Shown: positions 19,701 to 29,310, counted from the first letter of the stretch. The stretch: 64,000 nucleotides of DNA from Flavobacteriaceae bacterium (GCA_024743095.1 JANSXF010000005.1:39140-103139), one strand, 5' to 3'. Notes: generated by a model not told the origin, from the sequence alone. Numbers and translations: made by a program.

Positions 19701-20414
19701 TTAAAATTGGATTACCTCTCTTAGTTTATCGAAGTCTCCATTGTTCATAGATGAATTTTCCAGGCTTTTTTCTTTAAAGTGATAAAGAAAAGCACCTTTT
19801 CGTGAAGTGGATTTATCTTTTTTATTGGTTTTATTCAAAATCCCCAGAGATAAAATCTTTTTTCGAAAATTCCTTGAATCGAACTCAGTATTGTAAATAC
19901 TTTCGTAGAGCGTCTGCAATTGAGGTAGTGTAAAAAATTCCGGTAGCAGCTCAAAGCCTATCGGTTTATTCCTCGCACGCAACCTAAGTCGCCTTATAGC
20001 ATCCTTGACCATTTGTCCATGATCTAAAATAAGATCTGGGATTTCTTCAAAATCAAACCAATGTGCGTCATGACTTTCGGTAGACTTCAAGTTAAACTCA
20101 TCTATTCTGATTAGACTATAGTACACTACCGATATTACTCGTTCCAAAGGATCTCTTTGGACCGCGCCATATGTTTTGAGCTGACGGAGGTATACGTTAT
20201 CCAAACCAGACAACTTATATAAAATCTGATTTGCGCTATCATCCAAAGAAACATCGTTATCAATCAATTCTCCAATCAAAGACCACGACCCTTTAAATGG
20301 ATCAATCTTTCTTTTAAACAACAATAACTTTAGTCGCTCGGAATCAAATCCAAAAATAACACAGTCTATGGCGACGGATACCCTTTGGTTGGGATTGTAT
20401 CTGGTTGAAATCAA
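19701..20414 (-). CDS. NUDIX-domain winged-helix transcriptional regulator (NrtR/AraR-like)
   Basis: Residues 1-140 resemble a NUDIX hydrolase (RVSVAIDCVIFGFDSERLKL, GSWSLIGELIDND). Residues 150-237 form a winged-helix domain (FTLPQLQTLYESIYNTEFDS, RKKILSLGILNK). The NUDIX box that should read REUxEE is replaced by the region ANQILYKLSG, so hydrolysis is unlikely and the domain should act as a ligand sensor. Bacteroidota regulators of this family control sugar pathways such as arabinose use, which is established for some members. It is divergent from galK with 182 nt between starts, and a motif repeated at other PUL promoter regions lies in that gap. It is the best candidate for the local regulator; the effector is unknown. 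Confidence 0.85.
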   Translation of the reverse strand: MISTRYNPNQRVSVAIDCVIFGFDSERLKLLLFKRKIDPFKGSWSLIGELIDNDVSLDDSANQILYKLSGLDNVYLRQLKTYGAVQRDPLERVISVVYYSLIRIDEFNLKSTESHDAHWFDFEEIPDLILDHGQMVKDAIRRLRLRARNKPIGFELLPEFFTLPQLQTLYESIYNTEFDSRNFRKKILSLGILNKTNKKDKSTSRKGAFLYHFKEKSLENSSMNNGDFDKLREVIQF

Positions 20415-20545
20415 AATCTTTAAATATAATAATAGCTATATAAATGCAAATATAATACTTCAAAGTAGAACTGGTCATTTGTAAATAAGTGATTTAGGCT
20501 ATTTAATATTTGCTTAAAACACAATTGAAGATTGTCTAGTAAAAT

Positions 20546-20569
20546 AATAAACGTTTTTATTACATTTAT
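20546..20569 (+). promoter_or_regulatory. shared PUL motif, galK copy
   Basis: The site reads AATAAACGTTTTTATTACAT then TTAT and lies 27 nt before the galK ATG. It overlaps an imperfect dyad, TAATAA-N6-TTATTA, at 20545-20562. It matches the copies upstream of susC, the DUF1680 operon and the propeller gene. It is a candidate operator for the divergent NUDIX regulator, possibly including a -7 element (TACATTTA). Confidence 0.6.
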
Positions 20570-20596
20570 ACCCTTAAAAATTAGACAAAATCAATC

Positions 20597-21730
20597 ATGA
20601 CAGATATTGACCCTTCATTTGTTCCTGAAATTATTATAGAATCCCCTGGTCGAATTAATTTTATTGGAGGCCATACAGACTACAACAATGGTTTCGTATT
20701 ACCCGCTGCCATAGATAAAAAAATTCGCTTTTACTTCCGAAAAATAGATTCTCTAGAGAATGCAATGATTTTCAGCAAACAATATGAGCACCCAATAAAA
20801 ATCAACCTATCACATATCGTAAAGAGCGATGTTATCTGGGAAAACTATATCCTGGGGGTTATTCTTCAAATCCAAAAACTGGGTAAAAAGCTCCGCGGGT
20901 TTGAATGTGTAATTGACTCTAATTTACCTATTGGATCGGGCTTGAGTTCCTCTGCTGCTTTAGAATGTGGCATGGCATTTGGTCTTGATAAGCTTTTTGA
21001 ATTAAACCTTACCAAAACCGAGATGGTTCAACTTTCTATGCAGGCCGAACACGAATTTGTAGGTACAAAATGTGGTATTATGGATCAGTTTGCTTCAGTC
21101 AATGGCAAGAAAGACAACGCGATTTTGCTCGATTGTAGAAGTAAGGAATATAGATATATACCCACTGTCCTTGACCCCTACAAAATAGTTCTTCTCAACA
21201 CCAATGTTTCCCATCAACTTTCAGATGGACAGTATAATTCAAGGCAAGATGAGTGTGCGGAAGCAGTTTCCATAATACAAAAAAAATTTCCGGAAGTCAA
21301 TTCATTAAGGGACGTTAGTTTATCAATGCTTGAAGTAAGTAAACAAAGTCTATCGCCAATCCATTATAAACGCGCTCTTTTCGTGGTACAGGAAAATGAA
21401 AGAGTTTTAAAATCAGTAAAGGCTTTAGAAGAGAATAATATTGAGGAGCTCGGAAAACTTATTTATGCCAGCCATGATGGCCTAAGGAATCTTTATGAGA
21501 TCACTTGTCCAGAACTGGACTATTTGATTGATTTCTCCAAAAACAAAGAATATGTTATGGGTGCAAGAGTCATGGGAGGCGGATTTGGCGGATGCACCAT
21601 CAATTTAGTGTATGAAGATTTTGTGAAACCTTATATCGAAGAAGTTTCAAAAGCCTACAAGGAAAAATTCAATATTGACCTAAGTGCCTTTGAGGTAAAC
21701 CTGAGCAATGGCACAACACTTAGAAAATAA
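20597..21730 (+). CDS. galK: galactokinase
   Basis: This enzyme phosphorylates galactose at C1 with ATP and starts the Leloir pathway in the cytoplasm. The 377-residue length is normal. The three GHMP-kinase blocks are present: the N-terminal signature near residue 20, the ATP loop PIGSGLSSSAALECGMAFGL, and the C-terminal MGARVMGGGFGGCTINLV. CGIMDQFAS supplies the catalytic Asp. One oddity is that the signature reads GRINFIGGHTDYNNG, with Gly where galactokinases usually have Glu (GEHTDYN), a residue that contacts the sugar. The galT start follows 4 nt after its stop, so the two are co-translated. The upstream region carries the shared PUL motif. Confidence 0.95.
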   Translation: MTDIDPSFVPEIIIESPGRINFIGGHTDYNNGFVLPAAIDKKIRFYFRKIDSLENAMIFSKQYEHPIKINLSHIVKSDVIWENYILGVILQIQKLGKKLRGFECVIDSNLPIGSGLSSSAALECGMAFGLDKLFELNLTKTEMVQLSMQAEHEFVGTKCGIMDQFASVNGKKDNAILLDCRSKEYRYIPTVLDPYKIVLLNTNVSHQLSDGQYNSRQDECAEAVSIIQKKFPEVNSLRDVSLSMLEVSKQSLSPIHYKRALFVVQENERVLKSVKALEENNIEELGKLIYASHDGLRNLYEITCPELDYLIDFSKNKEYVMGARVMGGGFGGCTINLVYEDFVKPYIEEVSKAYKEKFNIDLSAFEVNLSNGTTLRK

Positions 21731-21734
21731 GCAC

Positions 21735-22775
21735 ATGAATCTATATGACAACTCTCATTATCGATTAAACATACTAACCAATGAATGGGTGTTGGTTACG
21801 CCGCACAGGACCAAACGGCCTTGGCAGGGAAAGAAAGAAAGCCTACCTGCAACTCAGGCCGAAACTTATGATCCATCATGCTATTTGTGCCCCGGGAACA
21901 AAAGGGCCAGCGGGGACACCAACCCCAACTATACCGAACCCTATTCATTTGTTAACGATTTTTCTGCGCTACTCCCAGAAGTAGTAACCGAGGAACATCA
22001 GAATAACCTAATGCAAGCGAAAAGTGAAAGTGGTATCTGCAAGGTCGTCTGTTTTTCACCAGACCATTCCCTGACCTTGCCTGTCATGAGGACCTCTGAA
22101 ATAGAGAAAGTCATTTCGCTGTGGCAAAAAGAGTATAAAGAATTGGGCGATCTACCCGATATCAACCATGTTTTGATTTTTGAAAATAAAGGAGCCATTA
22201 TGGGATGTAGCAATCCCCATCCGCATGGTCAAATTTGGGCGCAAAAATCAATTCCTACGGAAGCCCTCAAAAAGTGTAATTCATTGGAAGCGTATTGGAA
22301 CCAGCACCAACGAAGCATTTTAGAAGATTACATACAGCAAGAAATTGAGGCCAACGAGCGAATTATCTCCCTTAACAATGATTTTGTGGCCCTTGTGCCC
22401 TATTGGGCAGTTTGGCCTTATGAGGTTATGATCACGCCAATAAAAAAGCTTACCTCCATTTCGGAGTTGGATGAAAGCCAAAAAAGGTCCTTCGCTGAAA
22501 TCATAAAGACCGTAACCATTCGCTACGACAACCTTTTTGAGACGAGTTTTCCGTATTCTGCGGGCATCAATCAGGCACCCACAGATGGTAAAGACCATCC
22601 GGAGTGGCATTTCCACATGTCGTTTTATCCTCCATTGCTACGTTCGGCCACCGTTAAAAAATTCATGGTGGGCTACGAAATGTTCGCCAATCCGCAAAGG
22701 GACATCACCGCCGAACAAGTTGCAGACACACTAAAGCAGTTACCCACAAAGCATTATAGCCAAAACCCAAGATAA
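21735..22775 (+). CDS. galT: UDP-glucose--hexose-1-phosphate uridylyltransferase
   Basis: This enzyme transfers UMP from UDP-glucose to galactose-1-phosphate. I chose ATG at 21735 (346 residues), 4 nt after galK. A longer reading from 21708 overlaps galK and adds nine residues (MAQHLENKH) of no apparent value. The active-site block NPHPHGQIWAQKS contains the H-P-H nucleophile motif. The zinc-site region CYLCPGNKRASGD and the second-domain histidines in HPEWHFHMSFYPP are also conserved. A hairpin overlapping its stop codon acts as terminator before the converging glycosidase gene. With galK, galM and galE it completes galactose conversion to UDP-glucose. Confidence 0.96.
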   Translation: MNLYDNSHYRLNILTNEWVLVTPHRTKRPWQGKKESLPATQAETYDPSCYLCPGNKRASGDTNPNYTEPYSFVNDFSALLPEVVTEEHQNNLMQAKSESGICKVVCFSPDHSLTLPVMRTSEIEKVISLWQKEYKELGDLPDINHVLIFENKGAIMGCSNPHPHGQIWAQKSIPTEALKKCNSLEAYWNQHQRSILEDYIQQEIEANERIISLNNDFVALVPYWAVWPYEVMITPIKKLTSISELDESQKRSFAEIIKTVTIRYDNLFETSFPYSAGINQAPTDGKDHPEWHFHMSFYPPLLRSATVKKFMVGYEMFANPQRDITAEQVADTLKQLPTKHYSQNPR

Positions 22776-22795
22776 AGGGTTTTGGGTCTGTTTTT
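22761..22795 (+). terminator. intrinsic terminator of galKT
   Basis: CAAAACCC (22761-22768) pairs with GGGTTTTG (22777-22784), and a TTTTT run follows at 22791-22795. The hairpin overlaps the galT stop codon at 22773-22775. It separates galKT from the converging operon that ends at 22804. Confidence 0.7.
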
Positions 22796-22803
22796 CTTTG
22801 TAG

Positions 22804-23868
22804 TTAATCTACTCCGTTCAACTTCTTGATCAAGTCAGCCTCATCTTGGCGGTAAGGGGTTCCATCCTTCCTGAAGATGTCATGGAACCACTCAACTGGT
22901 TCTTCACCACTCTCAATTGGAGTATCCCACTGGTAAATGGTATTGGTTTTTCCCTTGACCAACCCCCAGTTGATGGCTCCGATGTTTTCTTCCTTCAGCA
23001 TGGGCATGATGTTGGAAAATCTACTGTTTCGGGTTCGCGCCATATATTCGGTACAGATCATGGGTCTTCCATGTGTCCTCAACAATTGTATGATCAATTT
23101 ATGGTCTTCAGTGTCTCCGTAGTGGTGATAGGTAATAATGTCCGAGTTCAATGCCTGAAACGCATTTAGGTCCACCAATCCCCATGACCAGATTCCAGCT
23201 GAAAGGGGTTGGGACGGATTGACTTCCCTTGCCCATGAAAATACGGCCTTTAACAACGGCATGGAATCGTTTATCTTACCGGTGTTGCCCGGTTCATTGT
23301 ATAAATCCCACAGCAGCACGCGGTCGTCATCCTTGAAAGTAATCAAAATATCCTTTACGTAGGTTTCCAAAAAAGGAAAATTAGCCACATTCTTTGAAGC
23401 GGGGTCGCCTGGATCCTGCATCCAACCGGAATTATGGGTTCCCGTAATAGGCTCTGGTTGCTTGCCGATTTTCGGTTCCTTTCCCCAAACATCATCAAAA
23501 AATACGAACATGGTCTTGATTCCTTTACTATCAGAAATGTCCAAATATTGATCTATTCTTTTTTTGAACCCTTTTGGGTCTTGCTTATACACAAGACTGT
23601 GGAGATAGACCCGCATTACATTCATGCCGATACCTTGGGCATACCCCAATTCCCTTTCAATAGCTTCTGGATCAAAAGTATCTTCTTGCCACATCTCCAA
23701 TTGATTGATGGCATTACTCGGTATGAAATTAGCACCGTTAATCCATTTGTACTGTGCATACCATTTCTCCGCTTTTTCTATGGACCATTTTTCCAATTTT
23801 CCGGATTGCCCCTGAATCAGGCCAAAAGTCATTACTAGGGCTATTGTCAATATATTTTTGATCTTCAT
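22804..23868 (-). CDS. secreted TIM-barrel glycoside hydrolase (cellulase-like, GH5-type clan)
   Basis: The 354-residue protein has a cleavable signal peptide (about 1-20, ending in FGLIQG-Q). The fold is that of a retaining clan GH-A hydrolase. The block LWDLYNEPGNTG near residue 189 carries the acid/base Glu after Asn, and RPMICTEYMART near residue 271 carries the probable nucleophile Glu. NVMRVYLHSLVYKQD near residue 88 fits the barrel core. The family within the clan is uncertain, so the substrate cannot be fixed; databases often label such proteins cellulase-like or 1,4-beta-xylanase. It is the last gene of the minus-strand CAZyme operon and probably acts in the periplasm on oligosaccharides. 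Confidence 0.85.
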   Translation of the reverse strand: MKIKNILTIALVMTFGLIQGQSGKLEKWSIEKAEKWYAQYKWINGANFIPSNAINQLEMWQEDTFDPEAIERELGYAQGIGMNVMRVYLHSLVYKQDPKGFKKRIDQYLDISDSKGIKTMFVFFDDVWGKEPKIGKQPEPITGTHNSGWMQDPGDPASKNVANFPFLETYVKDILITFKDDDRVLLWDLYNEPGNTGKINDSMPLLKAVFSWAREVNPSQPLSAGIWSWGLVDLNAFQALNSDIITYHHYGDTEDHKLIIQLLRTHGRPMICTEYMARTRNSRFSNIMPMLKEENIGAINWGLVKGKTNTIYQWDTPIESGEEPVEWFHDIFRKDGTPYRQDEADLIKKLNGVD

Positions 23869-23962
23869 TTTATGATTTGATTTTATACTTCTTAAATTAT
23901 TGTTTAGTCTTCATTTGGGATGATTATTCTATTTTTATGTTTGGGTTGATTCCATCAATATA

Positions 23963-24811
23963 TCAACACATCAATGCATAAATAGCCGTTAAAATCAGCA
24001 TGATGGCAAATGCACCTATATTGAATTTAGGGCTAGTTTTGAACACTTCTTTTTTCAATATAATGCCTTTGGGGTCATCCTTACCCCTATTTTGAAGGTA
24101 ACTCACCGATATGATCACCAGTATGGTAATTTAACAGGTATACCCCATTTGGTCCATCAATGGCAGGTTTGGAAACAACCCTTCCAATGCACTTCCCGAT
24201 GCCCACTCTTTTGGTCCAACCTTAAAGAACATAGCCACAGGAATGGAACTCAACACACCAACAATGGCACCCTTGTTCGTGGTCTTTTTCCAGAAAAGTC
24301 CCAATAAAAAGACGGCCAAGATACCAGGGCTTACAACTCCTGTATATTCTTGAATAAACTGAAATGCTTGGTCAATACCACCCAAAAGTGGTGCAACGAC
24401 TACGGCAATACCCAATGCTACCGCTGCGGAGATTCGACCCATACCCACGGTTTGCCTATTGTCGGCATTTGGATTGATCAATTGTTTATAGATGTCCATG
24501 GTGAAAATGGCTGAAGTAGAATTGAGCATGAAAGCGAGGGAAGATACAATGGCTGCCGCCAGAGCCGCAATGGCCAGTCCCAAGGCAAATCCCGAGCCTG
24601 ACATTCCAATAAATTGTTCCGCGGAAATATTGGCCGCAATAAGTGATGCTCCAATGGCCCACCATGGAAGCGATTTGCTGGCCAAAAAACAGTCCTCCGC
24701 ATTTTTCTGATGCCCATCTTTCTTGCGTGATACCCAAAGTCCCACTCCCAATATTACAAGAGCATATGCAATGAAGACAAAATAGTCCCAAAACTCAAAG
24801 CTATTTTCCAT
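23963..24811 (-). pseudogene. broken vSGLT-like sodium/galactose symporter
   Basis: The N-terminal 80 residues (LPWWAIGASLIAANISAEQF, then GMSGSGFALGLAIA) match the start of SSS-family sodium/sugar symporters such as Vibrio vSGLT. They join directly near 24566 to a segment that belongs after about residue 350 of vSGLT (AAAIVSSLAFMLNSTSAIFT, GILAVFLLGLFWKKTTNKGA). About 270 residues are therefore missing in frame, including most of the transmembrane core and sugar-binding residues. A TAA at 24131-24133 then interrupts the C-terminus. The same frame continues past it with VIISVSYLQNRGKDDPKGII to a TGA at 23963. Both lesions make function very unlikely. The surrounding galactose genes fit a lost galactose importer. 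Confidence 0.88.
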
Positions 24812-24880
24812 ACTTGTTTAGTTGGTTTGTTTTATGTGCTTGTGTTTTTTCTATGGCAATCTTTTACATAGGAATTTATG

Positions 24881-26524
24881 CTAAATTTTTATGTTCACTT
24901 TCGAAACATCTGCTCCCTGGTGCACCATGGTTCCGTCATAAAATATCTTGAAACCCTCACCTTTCTGAAACTTTGTTCCTGTCCTATCCCAGAGAATGGT
25001 CAATTTTTTGCCTTGGTAATCAACATTATCCAGACAGAACCAATCCCAGTCTTCAGGAACCAATGGCTCTACCACAATTGAACCGTCCCACTGTGGTTTA
25101 AATCCAATTAAATCATTGATGACCAAATCGCAGAAACCTGAGTGGTTGTAATCTTTTCCTCGTTCTTTACCCCCTTTTTCAGCGGACCAGGTTCCATTGT
25201 CCCAAGTTTTCAATCGAGTTCTGGAAATCCAATCCCCTGTGTAAGGATTTAGGTTTTCATCGATCCACATTTGGGTCTCTCCATTTTCCCAAGTCATTTT
25301 ATGGGCCTCCGCATATTGCTTCAACAAACGGTGGTAGGCCGATTTATCCAGCGAGCCGTTGTATTCGTAATTGTTCAAAAAATTGGAAAGGCTCTTTAAG
25401 GTCTGGGTCGTGGCAAATGGCCATGACGGCCCGTTCCATTGGCATTCGTGCCCTTCATATTTAATTTGAAAATAAGGGTGTGACTGTTCGCAGGTAGTCA
25501 ATCCATAGGGCGCTAAAAACGCTGTTGTATCCAACACCTTTTCCCATGCCTTTGCATATATTGGATTGTCGTCCGGCAGATTAAAATACCATGGTGTGTA
25601 ACCTATGAGTTCCCGAATAGCAACCGGTTTATCCTCTTCTGAATAACCCCGAGGAAGTATCGTAAAGAACTCTAGGGAATTGTTCCACAATCTGTTCTGT
25701 ACCAAATCTTTGATTTGGGCGGCTTTAGTTTGATAGGATGCAGATAAGGAATCATTTCCAAAATTGGAAGCCAGTTCTGCAATGGCCTTGGCATCGCCAT
25801 ACATATAACTATTGATAGTGGGACGTGCGGCCAAAGTGCTCCATACGTCCACCCCTTCATCAATGACCCGACCTCCTGAACTGAATTCCATTCCATCCAA
25901 ATTATCATCTTGCCAAAACAAACGATCTGGTGCGTCTCGGCGTTCATCTTCCCAACCCTGATAGTTTTCAACGAGATTGGGAAGGTGCTTTTGTATGTAG
26001 ACCTCATCCTTATGTACTTTTGAAAAGGCAAGAGAGGCATTGGCAATCCAAAAGCTATAGCGACGTGTGTTCTCCGCTTCGGTTAACCAATAATCAACAT
26101 AATCTTTTACAAACGCATTGTTCTTGAGCCAACGACCTTCGTAAATGTGGTAAGCAGCTGGGCAATTGATGGTATTGTATTTTCCGGCCCAGGGCACATT
26201 GGGTAAAAATTCAGTAATCACAAACCCTCTGGGTGTTTCTTTGATGTGTTTCCGAAAGGTCCACCACCTGAAATAATAGGTTCGCTGAATGCTGCTATCG
26301 GGAATTTCAAGAAGAGGGATGTTTGCTTTAAGGAATGGTATTACTGAATCGTTGGAAACAAACTGTTTATAAAGCTCATTGTCGTTTTCATTGAAGTCTT
26401 CAAAATAATGCGTATAGTTGTCAAAATCCAAAACTACGGTTTCTTGCTCCTTCTTTGAACAACTAAACGTCATAAGAACAGTGAGTAGCAAACCGCTCCA
26501 AACCAATTTCAATCTATCCCTCAT
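24881..26524 (-). CDS. MGH1-like (alpha/alpha)6-barrel glycoside hydrolase, lipoprotein
   Basis: The 547-residue protein has a lipoprotein signal ending TFSC. The body resembles MGH1-like/GH63-clan (alpha/alpha)6-barrel glycosidases. Recognisable blocks are YYFRWWTFRKHIKETPRGFV, RLFWQDDNLDGMEFSSGGRV, the loop HECQWNGPSWPFATTQTL near residue 365, and the C-terminal KDYNHSGFCDLVINDLIG. Trp- and Glu-rich loops suit an exo-acting enzyme, but I cannot assign a CAZy family or bond. It lies 20 nt after the GH2 gene in the same operon, so it should work on the same oligosaccharides in the periplasm or on the cell surface. Confidence 0.8.
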   Translation of the reverse strand: MRDRLKLVWSGLLLTVLMTFSCSKKEQETVVLDFDNYTHYFEDFNENDNELYKQFVSNDSVIPFLKANIPLLEIPDSSIQRTYYFRWWTFRKHIKETPRGFVITEFLPNVPWAGKYNTINCPAAYHIYEGRWLKNNAFVKDYVDYWLTEAENTRRYSFWIANASLAFSKVHKDEVYIQKHLPNLVENYQGWEDERRDAPDRLFWQDDNLDGMEFSSGGRVIDEGVDVWSTLAARPTINSYMYGDAKAIAELASNFGNDSLSASYQTKAAQIKDLVQNRLWNNSLEFFTILPRGYSEEDKPVAIRELIGYTPWYFNLPDDNPIYAKAWEKVLDTTAFLAPYGLTTCEQSHPYFQIKYEGHECQWNGPSWPFATTQTLKSLSNFLNNYEYNGSLDKSAYHRLLKQYAEAHKMTWENGETQMWIDENLNPYTGDWISRTRLKTWDNGTWSAEKGGKERGKDYNHSGFCDLVINDLIGFKPQWDGSIVVEPLVPEDWDWFCLDNVDYQGKKLTILWDRTGTKFQKGEGFKIFYDGTMVHQGADVSKVNIKI

Positions 26525-26544
26525 TCTATGCTTTATTCTGATAA

Positions 26545-29283
26545 TTAGTCAACAATCACGATTCCTGGGTCAATCACATACCGTCCAAAATCTTCTCCGT
26601 AAACAGCAATACCACCACCGTTCACAGATCGTAATTCAATGTTGATTTTGTCATTGTTTGCTTCAAGTGCACTGGTCAATATTTCCAAGTCCATGGGAAC
26701 CTTCACCAAATATCCGTATGATCCTGCTTCACGAAGCTTACCATCTTGCAACTGATTGTGCCAAGAAAGCACTCCTCTGTGGTCGGCTGGATCATCGGTC
26801 AAGGTCGTACTCTTCACTTTTTTACCGTTCACCCAAACTTCAATTTCGGAAGGGTACAACGTTTCATCCGTCATTGGATAGGAATTGGGATTGCTGGAGT
26901 TGGATACCCGAGAACCTTTCATAAAATCCTGATCCTCCTGATATTGCTCTTGGTCCTTTACAAATAATTCTTTAGCAGATAGCTCTGCCAAAAAGTAAAC
27001 TTCTTTTGCTTTTCTGATGGATTTTTTAGGTACTTCAATGGAATACACAAACTTTCCATTTCCTGTTCCATTGATTTTTTTCCCATCCAAAACATCCCAT
27101 GATTTAACACTCCATTCAGCTTCTGTAAAATCTTTGGGTTCCACCGTATGGGTGGTGATTCCAGAAAGCTTTTCTTGGGAATCGACAATAAAGTGCATGA
27201 AATTCCTTCCCACCACTTTGCCCTGCGGATCACTTACCTCCAAGGTAAGAACTGCCACCGATGAAATATCTGGCATTCTAACTTTTATGGGGTCGATGGT
27301 TTTTTGCATCCAAGCCTGATATGGAATTTGAAAGCTTCCCTCCATTCCTTTGTGTATTTGACCCAAATAATCCGTTGCGGTAAGTTTATACTTCAACGTT
27401 AGCTGTGGCCCCATGTTTTCACCGCTCATTACCGAAATGGTCAATGGAACTTCGGCTTGTTCTCCGCCTTTTAGAGATTTGCTGATTTCTCCTCCAGTAG
27501 AAATATAGACATCAGAATGCCAGTCGTTCAAGGTCATTCCAGGGAATATCTGCTCCAATCCAGTGAATTTCTCACTACGGTCAAACTTCCAGTATCCGTT
27601 CCATTCGTTAATCACATCGTGGTGCTCCGTGTAGAGCCATCCGGCAATCTTCGGATGATCTCTAAATGCATTCATCATTAGATGGTAGTCCCAGCTCCAG
27701 TCAACATCACCGGTGCTACCATCATATCCCCATACATTTCCACATTCAGAATTTATATTGGGCTGATTCGCCTGAAAAAATCCTTTTTCAAAATTATGGC
27801 CACTCCCTGCATAGGTGCTGTCCGAAACTTCTTGAAGAAATTCTTCCCATTTATAGCCTGGGAGATAGGAATGCCATGAATTGATATCGGTCTCCGTATG
27901 GCCATACCCACAACAAACGGAGTTGTCCTCCACCAATCGTGTTGAATCCAATGATTTTGTCAAATAATACATAGAGGCTACCCATTTTTGGGTTGAGGAA
28001 AGGTAGCGTCCACCGTATTCATCATCATGCTTTAATCCCCAAGTCTCGTTGAACACAATCCATGAAAATATGGAGGGGTGGTTAAAGTCCCTTTTTACCA
28101 TTTCCCGAAGTGTATATTCGGATTCAGCTTTCATTTTTCGTTCTGGCTCTCCCCAACTGTTGGGCAAGTCTGACATCACCAAGAGCCCAAGTTTATCGGC
28201 CCAATATAATTTTCTGGGGACTTCGACTTTGATGTGTGTCCGGATTCCGTTTAGTCCGATGGACTTTGATCGTAAAATCTCTTCCTTTATGAACTGATCA
28301 CTGGGGAAGGTATAAAAACCTTCTTGATGATAGGATTGATCCAGTGCCAATTGCAAATAGATGGGCTCATTGTTCAATGCGATGTATGGATAGTCGGTTC
28401 CGGGCATGTCCTTTACGGAAATCTTTCGCAACCCGAAGTAGCTTTCCACAACATCGTTCCCCAATTGTGCTGTGGCATCATATAAAAACGGATCGTCCAA
28501 ACTCCACAAATGCTGATTTGGAATCTCAATGCTTACCGAACCTGTATAACTTCCTTGTGGAATTGTTATGGTCTTTTTCAATGGGCCGGATGCTGTTTCC
28601 ACGCTCACGGTAACCGTTTGGTCCACTAGGGCATCATCTGGAAGATAGGCCGTTGCCACAACTTTCGATTGGTCAATGTCTGGAGTGAAGTGAAGTGCAT
28701 CCAAGTATTGGGTGCCCCGAGCCTCCAGATATACGGTTTGCCATATACCACGCGCATTTCCGTAACCTTGCTTGCCATATAGGGTAAAGTCTCTTCTGAT
28801 ATCATCAACGCGAATGACAAGTTGCTGCGAACGACCGTAGGTAATATGATCGGTAAGTTCAAATGAAAAGGGCACATAACCTCCTTGATGGGTTCCCAAC
28901 TTTACACCATCCAACCAAACGGTGGTTTCCCAATCCGAGGCACCAATGACTACAAAAGTTCGCTTGCCCCTCCAAGAATCATCAACTTTTATCTCTTTTT
29001 TATACCATGCAATGTCAGCCTCATCGGCAACTCCCGACAATTCTGAACCCCATGGGAAAGGCACATTGATAGTCTTGTTGAAAGCAACCTTTCCTTCTTT
29101 CCAATTCTGTTCCAGTCCCTTGTCCTGTTTATCAAATTCAAAGGACCATTTTCCATTGAGATTGGTCCATTCGCTTCGTTTAAAATCAGGTCTTGGATGC
29201 TCGGGCAAAGGTATCCCCTGTCCAAAAAGATTTCCGAATGAAAGTAACGTGATAAAAAATAATTTTATTTTCACCATAATCAT
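26545..29283 (-). CDS. glycoside hydrolase family 2, probable beta-galactosidase
   Basis: About 912 residues with a signal peptide (KLFFITLLSFGNLFGQ). The start is uncertain among ATG codons at 29304, 29283 and 29277; 29283 or 29277 fits the signal best. The GH2 layout is clear: a jelly-roll sugar-binding domain (PHPRPDFKRSEW region, FPWGSELSG), an immunoglobulin-like domain, a TIM barrel, and a C-terminal jelly-roll-like part. The acid/base Glu lies in IVFNETWG near residue 414. A probable nucleophile Glu lies in NSECGNVWG near residue 514. Beta-galactosidase activity is inferred from the galactose genes around it; GH2 also includes beta-glucuronidases and beta-mannosidases. It lies 27 nt after galM. 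Confidence 0.88.
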   Translation of the reverse strand: MIMVKIKLFFITLLSFGNLFGQGIPLPEHPRPDFKRSEWTNLNGKWSFEFDKQDKGLEQNWKEGKVAFNKTINVPFPWGSELSGVADEADIAWYKKEIKVDDSWRGKRTFVVIGASDWETTVWLDGVKLGTHQGGYVPFSFELTDHITYGRSQQLVIRVDDIRRDFTLYGKQGYGNARGIWQTVYLEARGTQYLDALHFTPDIDQSKVVATAYLPDDALVDQTVTVSVETASGPLKKTITIPQGSYTGSVSIEIPNQHLWSLDDPFLYDATAQLGNDVVESYFGLRKISVKDMPGTDYPYIALNNEPIYLQLALDQSYHQEGFYTFPSDQFIKEEILRSKSIGLNGIRTHIKVEVPRKLYWADKLGLLVMSDLPNSWGEPERKMKAESEYTLREMVKRDFNHPSIFSWIVFNETWGLKHDDEYGGRYLSSTQKWVASMYYLTKSLDSTRLVEDNSVCCGYGHTETDINSWHSYLPGYKWEEFLQEVSDSTYAGSGHNFEKGFFQANQPNINSECGNVWGYDGSTGDVDWSWDYHLMMNAFRDHPKIAGWLYTEHHDVINEWNGYWKFDRSEKFTGLEQIFPGMTLNDWHSDVYISTGGEISKSLKGGEQAEVPLTISVMSGENMGPQLTLKYKLTATDYLGQIHKGMEGSFQIPYQAWMQKTIDPIKVRMPDISSVAVLTLEVSDPQGKVVGRNFMHFIVDSQEKLSGITTHTVEPKDFTEAEWSVKSWDVLDGKKINGTGNGKFVYSIEVPKKSIRKAKEVYFLAELSAKELFVKDQEQYQEDQDFMKGSRVSNSSNPNSYPMTDETLYPSEIEVWVNGKKVKSTTLTDDPADHRGVLSWHNQLQDGKLREAGSYGYLVKVPMDLEILTSALEANNDKINIELRSVNGGGIAVYGEDFGRYVIDPGIVIVD

Positions 29284-29310
29284 ATGTTGTTTTAATCCTG
29301 GCAAAGGATT

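Noticed and set aside
21708..21734. Longer galT start overlapping galK
   Set aside because: The nine extra residues are just galK coding sequence read in another frame. The ATG at 21735 gives the usual GalT N-terminus.
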